From Takakia lepidozioides (lineage: Eukaryota; Streptophyta; Takakiopsida; Takakiales; Takakiaceae), in contig CM060732.1 in assembly GCA_030704615.1 (NCBI GenBank), positions 4,156,001-4,220,000 on the forward strand: DNA of 64,000 nucleotides, in the 5' to 3' direction. The position numbers and the translations under genes were made by a program. The notes beneath the pieces were generated by a model. That model did no database searches. It worked only from the letters and a program-made list of their open reading frames with translations, and had not been told where the DNA came from. Below, one piece after another: positions 54,155-63,527 of the stretch; the stretch's first letter is position 1; each line of letters starts with the position of its first letter.

Positions 54155-55722
54155 TTGAGTGTCAACACGGAGGTGCCACTAGTTGCTGGGGACAGTGCCG
54201 GTTCGAGCACTAGCGATACTAGTGGGTACACGAGACGAGGTGTGCGGTTTAGGCCACCTTCACCTCCTGTGTCTTCCACGGAAGGTTCTGATTCGGATTG
54301 TGAATCAGGAGGGCTCATACCGGCGGTGCAAGTTGTTTCTTTGCCATTGTTGTGGGACACAATGGAGGAGATGTATGGAGCTACCAAGGGGCCACGAAGG
54401 TACTCTGGGGCGGTGGGCACCATTGAGTTGGATGATTTTATCCAAGAGTTTGATAGTTGGTGTGATTTGCAGCAAATGCGCAATCCACAACTATTTACGC
54501 CGTTCATGGCATGGAAAGGGCTGTTTCAGCACCTTGAGGGGCCGCCTATGGATGATTACCATGAGTTCAGGCGGGGGCATGAGGTTGAGATCGAGGAGTG
54601 GAGGATGTACTGGTCACCCGACTATGTCTCCATCACTAGGGGCACTAGAGCCACGAGGGCAGTGGCTACACCTGCCGCTGCACTGGCAGCTTCAGCAAGC
54701 AGCAGTGGGACTGGTGGTACAGTAGCTACGATGTCCACCCAAGCCACTACCGCACCAGCACTAGCACCCGTGCCTGCCTTCAACCCTGTTGTGGAGTTCT
54801 TCGAAGAGTTGAGAGGGAACTACCAAGGGGTGAGGACAGAGAAGTTGCGGAGCTTGCAAGAGTTCCAACGGAAGCCGACCGAGAGCTTGAGGGAGGCTTT
54901 CACTCGCATGAGGCGCTTGATAAATGTAACCCAAGGGGTTACGGAAGCTCAGGCAGTCCAATTCTGGTATGGGATATTGGACAAGGAGCTGAGGAGAAGG
55001 GTGCGGGATGCAACTCTCCTACAAGCGGCCCAACCCACCTTAGCAAATGTGTTTTTGCTGGCAGAGCGGATAGAGCTCAACATGGTGGAGGAACGAGTGG
55101 TCATGGTGGGATTTGCTAAGGAGACACCACGGGGTAGTGGTGCTCCTAGCCAACCACTACCTCAACGTGCTCAAGGCAACAAGGGGGCTCAGGTGAAGCT
55201 CAGGGAAGGGCAGAGAGGACCTCAGATGCAGGGGTCTCTCCCTTCATTTGCTGGCCAACAACGGGCGGATGTGGTGTGCTGGACATGTGGAGGACCCCAT
55301 GTCAAGAAGGATTGTCCAGAGGGAGGCAAAGGGCCGGCACATGCACAGCCTGCACAGTACAGTGTGGGCATTGTGGCAAACACGGGCATGGAGAGGCTCA
55401 GTGTTATGGTTTGCATCCTGAGTTGCGCCCAGGCCAGTTCCAAGGGAACAATGGTGGCCGGGGGCGAGGTGGAGCAGCCCAGAGGGGACGAGGTGGCCAG
55501 CCACGAGGTGCAGGCCAAGGGCAAGCTCAACGTGGCCAAGGACGCGGAGGTCAGGGTGTTGACCAAGGCATGGCCAACCGGCTTCAGCAGCTAGAGCAGA
55601 GGCTCGCTGCCATGGCTACAGCTCAGGTGGTACCGGCTCTAAGGCCGGATGGTCCACCTCCTGCTCCTGAGGGAGGAGATATGGGAGCATGGGATTCATG
55701 TGTGGAGCAGCACTACCACTAG
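54155..55722 (+). pseudogene. Gypsy copy 2 gag with two zinc knuckles
   Basis: The main frame (54,155-55,594) starts without a clear ATG; the first in-frame ATG is at 54,363 (MEEMYG). It has LDDFIQEFDSWCDLQQMRNP, WKGLFQHLEG, then the retrotransposon gag core FFEELRGNYQ, LQEFQRKPTESLREAFTRMR, QFWYGILDKELRRRV and LLAERIEL. The first CCHC knuckle is CWTCGGPHVKKDCP. A frameshift then puts the second knuckle (CGHCGKHGHGEAQC) in the next frame (55,276-55,722), followed by an Arg/Gly-rich stretch. Capsid/nucleocapsid function in packaging element RNA is inferred. Confidence 0.85.
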
Positions 55723-56319
55723 TGCAGGTGGAGTCTGCTGCAGCCGTGACTCGAGGAGCAGCACGAGTTCCTGAGCCACGAGGTGCAGAGGTGGAGTTGG
55801 ATCCACAGCGTGGGGAGGCAAGCCGTCAGGCTAGGCTTCCTCAGTCATTCACATTGGCGGAGACAGTGTCGACGCCATCCATGGCACCTAGTTCTCGCCC
55901 GACTGTTACCGAGGCGGAGGTTACTATGCCATTGGGGAGAGCTACACGGGTAGCACCACTACCTAGTGTTGCCAAGGCTACGGCAGCTAGTGTGCTGCTA
56001 GGAGCGGCCACATCTGTGTGCCAGGCTCCATTGTTCTCGGCTACCATGATTGCGACGCCGGGGGTAAGACCAGCTGAGGTGTTCAGGCTGGCAGCTACAC
56101 TCTGTGAGAGTGGGGAGGTTACTTCATCTTCTGCGGAGATAGTGGGAGGTGTAGTGCCGGAGGGATCCTCGGATTTGAGGGTCAAGACTGCCACGGCGGC
56201 GCCATGGCAAGCTGCAGCTGCCAGGTTGATGGAGCTGCCAGCTAGGCCAGCCATTGAGCGCGCCATGGTGACACCTGGAGTTGTCATGTTAGACAACCAG
56301 GATGGCATTTTCTGTTTGA
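55723..56319 (+). pseudogene. Gypsy copy 2 Ala/Val-rich spacer between gag and protease
   Basis: An open frame (55,689-56,507) rich in Ala, Val, Thr and Pro with no motif. It ends overlapping the protease frame. Probably the flexible gag-pol linker. A frame switch is needed to reach the protease. Confidence 0.45.
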
Positions 56320-57060
56320 GTGGACCGGCAGGCAAGAGGGTACCGGCCACTGCGAGTCTTGTTGGACTCGGGAGCTCAGCCACTGATGCTGGGCAGAGCT
56401 GCTATTGCAGGCTTGGGCCTCACGGAGGCGGATATGGAGCCTTGTCCTTTCCAGATACAGACGTCTCTGGGAGGATCGGAGCAGGCTCGGGGCATGACAC
56501 GGCATGAGTTGGCTATCAGACTACGGCCGGATCACCCTACAGATGGCTCAGTGATGCGAGCCAAGGCCATTGTGACAGACGCAGTCTCATACGATGTCCT
56601 GGTTGGTGGGGCAGTGTTGTACCCCATGGGCTTCACCCTGGATTTTTGGGAGGAGTCAGCTTCCTATAGGCCTGCATGGCAGTCAGGGGAGGGCCGGCGT
56701 GTGCAGCTCCCTGTGACGTTCATAGGAGGAGTTGCGGTTGCCCAGCGAGGCAAGATGCCGACACTAGCAGCATTCACAGCGGCAGTGAGTTGGCCTAGAG
56801 AGTTGCTTGAGGGCAATGCTCATTCAGAGGATGTACCACCTCCGGGAGAGCAGGATGACATGTATGGTATGGCGGAGTTGCCTACCATGGTTGCTCAGAC
56901 TCCATTGTGGGGCACGAGCAAGGATTTGCAGCGGGATGCTGATCGACGGGTGCAACAAGCCTGGGTGGAGGCTTTTGTACCGTCAGGAGAGGAGGAGAGT
57001 GTGGAGATTGCACCAGGACCACCTCAATTGTCTCCATTGGACACCACACCTATTGTGTGG
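56320..57060 (+). CDS. Gypsy copy 2 aspartic protease region
   Basis: PLRVLLDSGAQPLMLGRAAI carries the retroviral-type DSG active site (one Asp per monomer, dimeric enzyme). It is followed by LGLTEADMEPCPFQI, AKAIVTDAVSYDVLVGGAVL and GFTLDFW, the usual flap and C-terminal strand features. The frame runs on without a stop into the methyltransferase, so both are parts of one polyprotein. Confidence 0.8.
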
Positions 57061-58324
57061 CAGTCTCCGGATGAAGGCATTTGTCTTCTGGACTTGTTTG
57101 GCGGGATCAGCACCGGATTGGCTGCTGTGTTACAGGCAGGTGTACGAGTTCGGCGTTACCTGTATGTGGAGAGGGATGAGACTGCACGACGCGTTTCACT
57201 TCGCCATGTTGCTCAGTTGGTGCAGCGGTACCCTGAGTTGTTGTCGGTGTCTGCAATTCGTGGATATCAGCAGGCCTTGCCAGCAGACATTTCGTTGCTG
57301 GGGGCGCAGGATTTGGAGCGGGTTGGCTCCATTGATCTGGTAGTGGCAGGTTGGCCCTGCCAAGGGCATTCATCAGCCGGGCATGGCAATGGATTGCGAG
57401 ACTCGAGGTCGGGTCTGTTTTGGAGATGGTGCGGGTTTTGCGCCACTTGCAGCTTCATCAAGCTGTATCTCCAGCATACATCTTGGAGAATGTGCCACTG
57501 ATGGGCAATTCTCGGGCCAGGGTGATGGCCAGTGTGCATCAAGTCCGGTCGTGGCTTGGGTCAGCAGTGTTGCTGATGCAGCTACAGTGGGGTCACGGGC
57601 TCATCGTCCACGGCTATGGTGGACTAACATGATGCCACCCGCACTGCTCAAGCGTGCATTTGATGGGGTGCAGCGGCCAGCACATCTCACAGTGGATAAC
57701 ATTCTGGACACAGGGAGGCAGTCTCAACGTGTGAGACACGATGACCGTTCGCCTTTGGCAGTGGTCAACAAGGTGGGTCAACCACGAGCAGCATTACCTA
57801 CACTGCTCAGCTTCCCAGGATCGCATGCTTTCCGGGATAGTGGACCTGGCCTCCTGTGGGATGCTCAGTTGCAGCAGTTAGTGGAGCCTAATGCTGACGA
57901 GCGTGAGCGGGCAATGGGTTTTACCACTGGTACCACGGCGGTGTCGTCTCTTTCTGAGGCATCACGTCGTCAAGTGTTGGGGCAAGCAATGGATCTCAAT
58001 TGCTTGACCTGGATTATCAGCTTGGCTCTAGCTGAGCAACGCAGAGTGCGGAATACACTTCCCTCAATGGTCTCTCTGCCTACCGAGACGGTACAGGCAG
58101 TGAGTGGGGGCGAGCATATGAGGACCACGGGGTGCATGCATCCATGGCACACGTGGGAGGTGCTCGAGGTTCAGAGGGAGTTGGCAGCCAAGGCGGCTGT
58201 GATGGATGAGGTTGGGGATTCTTCTCGAGTTGAGGAGGTCCTCAAGGATGAGATGATGGGGCAGGATGATGCCTTGTCATTGACTGAGCAGGTAGGGAGT
58301 ACTGCTCAAGAGGTTGCAGCATAG
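57061..58324 (+). pseudogene. Gypsy copy 2 C5 cytosine-DNA methyltransferase
   Basis: Motifs appear in canonical order across three frames. Motif I GICLLDLFGGISTGLAAVLQ and motif IV DLVVAGWPCQGHSSAGHGNG (Pro-Cys nucleophile) are in 56,320-57,501. EMVRVLRHL and motif VI AYILENVPLMGN are in 57,351-57,632. Motif VIII AHRPRLWWTN, ADERERAMGF and motif X QVLGQAMDLNCLTWI are in 57,383-58,324. Two frameshifts near 57,420-57,620 disable it. C5 methyltransferases captured by retrotransposons are known in Symbiodinium and Klebsormidium. The exact subfamily (DNMT3/DRM-like or DNMT1-like) cannot be fixed by eye. A likely role is methylation of the element's or host DNA. Confidence 0.88.
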
Positions 58325-58339
58325 CAACCACGGGACGCG

Positions 58340-59759
58340 TCCTCTACCTCTAAGCCCACTGGACTTAAGGTTGTAGTTACGGAGGACAATTGGGAGCCTG
58401 ACATTGGACCCATTGTCACCGGAGGAGAGAGACGACGTATACGGCGGTTCCTGAGGGCTTACAGGAATTGCTTTGCCTTCAGTTTGAAGGACTTGGGAGC
58501 ACTGAAGGGTCAAGAGATCCGTATTGAGTTGGCCACTGACACGCCAATCTTTCGGAGACCCTATAGATACAGTGACATGGAGAGGTCTTTGATTCAGATG
58601 AGGACTCAAGATCTCTGGGAGGCAGGTTTGGTGGAGCTCTCTGGTGGAGAGTATGCTTCAGCCACAGTGATGCCAGCCAAGAAGGATGTCTATGGCAATT
58701 GGACGGAGAGACGTATGTGCGGTGATTACCGGCCTGTAAATCGTCAGACCAAGTCCGATAAGTATGCCATGCCAACACCAGAGGAGATCTTTGATGCCAT
58801 CGGGCATGCTAAGGCCTTTAGCACTTTGGATTTACGATCCGGATATCACCAGTTGCCAATCAAGGAGGCGGACAAGCAGAAGACGGCATTCTGGGGGATC
58901 AATGAGCACGGCAAGGATTGCCTATATCAGTGGCGGTTCTTACCATTTGGGCTTAAGAATGCTCCTGCAGAGTTTCAGAGAGTCATGGATAGGATTCTAG
59001 CAGGGGTGGACTTTGCTCGGTGCTACATAGATGACATCATCATCTTTAGTGTTACGATGGAGGAGCATGAGAGACACCTTCAGGTGGTATTGGAGCGCTT
59101 GAGAGCGCACGGATTGAAGTTGCATCCGGGGAAGTGCAAGTTTTTCCACAACCAGATTGAGTATCTGGGTCACATGATATATCCTGGAGGATTGGGGGTA
59201 CAGCAGACTAAGGTAGAGGCCATTGCACAAATTCCACGCCCCACGGATGTGAGCCGAGTTCGAGCGTTTCATGGGGTTGGCAAACTATTATAGACGGTTT
59301 GTCAAGGGATTTAGTACCATTGCAAAGGCTCTAACCAAGCTGACCAAGGTGGACCAGGAGTGGCAGTGGGAAGATGAGCAGGAACGAGCTTTTCAAGAGC
59401 TCAAGGCGAGGTTGACCTCGGCGCCTATCTTGAGACGACCTATCAGGGGGCGTCCCTTTCAGCTGCATACGGATTGGAGCATGCTGGGGCTTGGAGCGGT
59501 GCTCACACAGGTGGATGATGAGGGAAGAGAGTTCGTAGTGGCTTACGCTAGCCGCTCGAACAACGCTGCAGAGGCTAAGTACAGCTCATATGAGGGAGAG
59601 TGCTTAGCTGCAGTGTGGGCCGTGGCACACTTCAGGTGCTATCTATACGGCAATCTTTTCACCCTTGTCACGGATCACCAGCCACTCAAGTGGTTGATGG
59701 AGTCAGACAAGCTTACAGGGGAAGCTTGCACGGTGGGCACTTATACTCCAGGAGTATGA
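58340..59759 (+). pseudogene. Gypsy copy 2 reverse transcriptase and RNase H
   Basis: 58,484-59,293 holds ERRMCGDYRPVNRQTKSD, STLDLRSGYHQ, LPFGLKNAPAEF and the YIDDIIIF box. A frameshift near 59,272 moves GLANYYRRFVKGFS and RNase H (LHTDWSMLGLGAVL, KYSSYEGECLAAVWAVAHF, VTDHQPLKWL) to 59,271-59,759. Another follows at about 59,725. Roughly 88% identical in protein to gypsy copy 1. Catalytic residues are all present. Bases 58,325-58,480 encode the connector after a TAG at 58,322. Confidence 0.92.
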
Positions 59760-59769
59760 CTTTCAGGTT

Positions 59770-61240
59770 GTGCATCGACCGGGTTTGGTCAATCGGGATG
59801 CGGATGGATTGAGTCGCAATCCATGCATGAGCCAGCAGGATGACACTGGAGCTCGGTGGCATGGTGAGACGGACGAGGAGATGGTGCCGGGATGGCACGC
59901 ATCTGCATTTTTGTGTATCTTGGCATCGGGAGGTCAGATTGGACCTACAACAGGGATGACTGTAGACGGAGTGTCTGAGGACCCTGAGGCTAGTGATGAG
60001 CTATGTGGTGCCAGAGATATACATGAGGATTTGGCTGTGTTGGACTACCTCCGCACGGGAGACACGGCAGCCATTGTGACTGCCAGGGAGAGGGATCGGA
60101 TCCTGCAACGAGCCAAGAGGTTCAAGTGGGAGGGGATACACCTACTTCGAGTGTGGGAGGATGGTCGGGTGAGGATTGTGCCTCACCCCACACAGCGTGC
60201 ACGGTTAGTGCGGCATGCCCATGAGGAGTTGGGGCATTTTGGAGTGCGACGCACTCACAGTTTACTGCAGGGGCAGTATTGGTGGCGTGGTATGCATACA
60301 GAGGTGCAACAGTTTGTGGCTAGGTGCATGGTGTGTGACAGGGTGCGTGCTTCATTCAACGCCCCTACACCACAGTTGCATCCTTTACCTATCATGGGAT
60401 TGGGCTACAGGTGGAGTCTTGACTTCGCAGGACCGTTGCCACTGACTATGCGCCACCACAGATATGTGTTGGTGATGGTGGAGCACTTCTCCAAGTGGAT
60501 TGAGTTGGTTCCATTGCCTGACAAGGCTAGTGAGGGGGCTGCGTATGCAGGATCGTGTGCTTAGCCGATTTGGTGCTCCAGCTGGGGGAGTTTCAGGCTT
60601 TGTGTGATAAAGCCTTGATAGACCACCGCACCACTTCTCGGGATCATCCTGAGGCCGATGGCTTAGCAGAGAGAGTTGTTCAGACGGTGAAGAGGGGTTT
60701 GCGCAAGTATGGCTTGCAGAAGGGACACCTAGGAGATTGGGATCTTCAGGTTCCTTGGTTAGCCATGGGCTACAGGTTCAGCAAACAAGCATCACTTGCC
60801 TCCTTCTCACCATATTTCCTTCTCTTTGGCCGAGAGCCGGATTTGCCTGCAGCCATTCGTAGGGACACTGCTCAAGTCCTTAACCTTGACGATCCGGACG
60901 TGTGGGTACGTGCATGTGATCAGCGTGCAGAGTTGTTCAAGAAAGTCATGCCCATGGCTTTTGAGAACCTTGCCATTGCACAGCACCGTGATACGTTGAG
61001 GTATGCCACTATACGTGGTGGAGGATATCGTCCTGGGGTTCGGAGGTTTAGCCCTGGTGACTATGTTTATTTGCAGCAGACTGCTCCTACGACTCTGGAT
61101 GTTACTGCAGGGCGTGTTATTCTGAGGGTTCGAGAGGTGTTGCCCTCAGGGGTCCTGATCTTGGAGGGTCGGGATGGCATGACTTGGAAGGACCATGTGC
61201 GTAATTGTGCGCCATGTCACCTTCCCAATGTCGATGGCAG
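59770..61240 (+). pseudogene. Gypsy copy 2 integrase, internally deleted
   Basis: The zinc region is HAHEELGHFG...CMVC. The core first Asp is in WSLDFAGPLP; the Glu is in EADGLAERVVQTVKRG in the next frame (60,555-61,424). Between them, near 60,548-60,590, about 40 bp are missing relative to copy 1, including the codons for MDQGREF with the second catalytic Asp. The C-terminal GDYVYLQQTAPTTLDV segment is intact and continues into the PHD finger. Integration by this copy is not possible without help. Confidence 0.9.
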
Positions 61241-61424
61241 AGTTGACCCAAACTTGGCAGTGGTACCTGCAGGTTTGAGGTGCATGCTCTGTGGGTCTGC
61301 CAAAGGGGCAGCCACCATGCTGGTGTGTGATCGATGCTCAAGGGGTTGGCATATGGGATGCTTGACACCACCTCTTGAGAAGGTTCCTGACGGAGATTGG
61401 TTGTGTCCACACTGCTTGGGATAG
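61241..61424 (+). CDS. Gypsy copy 2: PHD finger at the integrase C-terminus
   Basis: In frame with the integrase: LRCMLCGSAKGAATMLVCDR, CSRGWHMGCL, then WLCPHCLG and stop. The eight ligands are Cys4-His-Cys3. The Trp of RGWH and the Trp before the last CxxC are both typical. It occupies the place where chromoviruses carry a chromodomain, so a histone-reading targeting module is the natural reading. Present in both gypsy copies. Confidence 0.9.
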
Positions 61425-61683
61425 TGGCAGTGGACATGACTGGAGGCAGCTAACAAGACATGGGAGGCCAAGCTCATAGGAGTCAATACATGAGATCCCA
61501 AGCTCAAGTTCACAGGTTGCAAGACGGCGACTAACGATGGGGCAACTCTTGCACCCGGCCTCTTGATCTATCGAGTTTGAGTGTAGTAGGGATAGTGGTG
61601 GAGGACTTAGTGAGGCTATGGTCACTATCACATCTTGTGGCTACCTGGACTTAGAGGGACCTAAGCACCAGCTAGGGGGGCGA
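61425..61683 (+). promoter_or_regulatory. Gypsy copy 2 3' non-coding region and polypurine tract
   Basis: Non-coding between the stop of the polyprotein and the 3' repeats, ending GCTAGGGGGGCGA at 61,671-61,683, a G-rich polypurine tract directly before B1. Gypsy copy 1 has GCTAGGGGGCTGA at the equivalent place. Plus-strand DNA synthesis would prime here. Confidence 0.65.
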
Positions 61684-62395
61684 TTGTGTGGACTAGTGAC
61701 TGCCATAGTGGGCAGCGTAGTGGCAGCCTAGTGACTGACTAGTTGTAGCCTAGTGGTTGGACTAGTGGCTGGACTAGTGGTAGACTAGTGGTATACTAGT
61801 GTGTGGTGTGCACATGTGTTGTGTGGTTTTGGACAGCGATGTAGTTGTGTAGCGATATGTATGCGCACGACAGCTGTCAAGTTATTTTACCACTAGTGTG
61901 AAACTAGCTAGGAAATAGCTAGCTTTTACATATTGACATTTGGGATTGGCCCAAGTGTCAATCCAGGGGTCAAGGCAGATTTAGGCCCTGGAGTGGTTAT
62001 CTTCACGGCAAGCGCGGGAGGCTCATCTTTCTCGAGTTGAGCCTCACCGCGCCTAGCTATGGCGCCGTAGTGTGGATTCCCCATGGCGTGGGGTGCACTT
62101 GGCTTGACTTGTATTTGAGTGATGAGGTTATATATGCATGAGTTTATGCTTCAGCTTTGTGAGCTCGCATGAGCTCGTGCTTGTATTCTTCTTCTTTATC
62201 ACTCGATTGTGTGGACTAGTGACTGCCATAGTGGGCAGCGTAGTGGCAGCCTAGTGACTGACTAGTTGTAGCCTAGTGGTTGGACTAGTGGCTGGACTAG
62301 TGGTAGACTAGTGGTATACTAGTGTGTGGTGTGCACATGTGTTGTGTGGTTTTGGACAGCGATGTAGTTGTGTAGCGATATGTATGCGCACGACA
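61684..62395. repeat. Gypsy copy 2: 3' repeats B1-A2-B2
   Basis: B1 is 61,684-61,872 (TTGTGTGGACTAG...CGCACGACA). Two bases GC follow, then A2 61,875-62,206 (TGTCAAG...CACTCGA) and B2 62,207-62,395, identical in length (189 bp) and apparently in sequence to B1. With A1 at the 5' end the layout is A1...B1-A2-B2. Confidence 0.9.
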
Positions 62396-63145
62396 TCCGT
62401 TCCACCTTCACATACCTTAGTTGTTGAACGGAAATGTTGTGCCGCATTTCCGTCCCACAGCTCCATGCGTGAGATACAAAACGGAAATGCGGCGCCGCAT
62501 TTCCGTTGTGGAATGTCGGAAGGTGCAACTCGGACGGAAATGTTGTGCCGCATTTCAGTTCCAGTGGTTCATGATTTTCAATCAGAACGGAAAAGTTGTA
62601 CCGCATTTCCATTCCACTGTCACATACCGTACTTGTTGGACGGAAATGCGGCACCGCATTTCGTTCTGGAGAGTATAAAGGGGTTCCCCGGACGGAATTG
62701 CGGTGCCGCATTTCCGTCGCACTGGTTGGTGCATGACTAAGATGCAAAACGGAAATGCGGCGCCGTATTTCCGTCCAACATCAATCAAAAGTAGCACACC
62801 GGACGGAATGCGGAACCGCATTTCCGTCCACTGGATTCCATTGAAAGAGACCGGACGGAAATTCGGCACCACATTTCCGTTCCTGCCTATCTAAAGAGTC
62901 CTAGTCGATGAAAATGCGCTGCCGCAATTATTTTCTACCGTGTGTTCCTAGTCCCGTTGGACCTAAATGCGATACCGCATTTCCGTTCCACCATGGGCCT
63001 GCTTTTACAGTGGATTGAATTGTGGTACCGCATTTCCGTTGCACCAGTATTTTGGTTTCCCTGTTGACGGAAATGCGGTGCCGCATTTCCGATCACAATC
63101 ATCGAGAGGATGATGTCGAACTGAGATGCGGGACCGCATTCCCAT
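62396..63145. repeat. Palindrome array C, right half (~14 copies)
   Basis: Continues the array after the gypsy insertion: copies near 62,429, 62,482, 62,535, 62,588, 62,640, 62,694, 62,750, 62,805, 62,857, 62,909, 62,966, 63,018, 63,068 and 63,121, about 53 bp apart. More degenerate than the left half: several have TTG instead of CGG in the left arm. The right-hand copies and their spacers match element A's right end (GAGAGGATGATGTCGAACTG-type spacer), so the arrays are homologous unit by unit. Confidence 0.92.
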
Positions 63146-63527
63146 TCAGCCATGTGCAATGGGTTGGATTGTTCCGAAACAACATAATTGCGGCCTGTCT
63201 TAATGAGCACAGCTTGGTTGTCTAACTGTTTTAACTAACAGTCCTGGCACTTGTCAGTGCAAACGTTCATGTCTGCACCCGTTGATCCACCCTTAGGAGA
63301 AACTGTCAGGAGATGTTATTTTGTCGCCGAATCGGCCATCATTGTCATACTTATTGGATATGGAATCACACCTCCCACCTTCATGCATTTAGCTTGAAAC
63401 AATACTTTCCACTTCAATGTGCGACTTCCATCGTCGATGGACTCCGCAGATCCACTTAGATGGTGCCTGTGAGCCTTGGTCTGTCGCTATACTGAACCTC
63501 GCACTTGCCAACTTCGTGCGGTGTTTC
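63146..63527 (+). promoter_or_regulatory. Element C: transposase 5' region
   Basis: About 380 bp between the last palindrome and the transposase ATG, closely similar to element A 25,270-25,655 (GTTCCGAAACAACA, GCGGCCTGTCTTAATG, GGCACTTGTCAGTGC, AACTGTCAGGAGATGTTATT). Conservation without an open frame suggests promoter and leader. GGCACTTGTCAGTGC contains a small inverted repeat. Confidence 0.5.

Larger units (their letters stand above)
50349..62395 (+). mobile_element. Ty3/gypsy retrotransposon copy 2 with cytosine methyltransferase and PHD finger
   Basis: A 12,047-bp insertion with exact borders. It starts TGTCAAGTTA at 50,349 and ends CGCACGACA at 62,395, flanked by the 4-bp duplication TCCG (50,345-50,348 and 62,396-62,399). 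Order: A1 repeat, long leader with tandem repeats, gag, protease, C5 methyltransferase, RT, RNase H, integrase, PHD, polypurine tract, B1, A2, B2. Several frameshifts and a deletion in the integrase make it inactive. Gene order protease-RT-RNaseH-integrase is Ty3/gypsy. Its insertion target was a palindrome of element C. Confidence 0.93.

Noticed and set aside
50349-62395. Classification of gypsy copy 2 as a DIRS/tyrosine-recombinase element because of its split repeats
   Set aside because: It encodes a zinc-binding DDE integrase and an aspartic protease, and has a target-site duplication; no tyrosine recombinase was seen.
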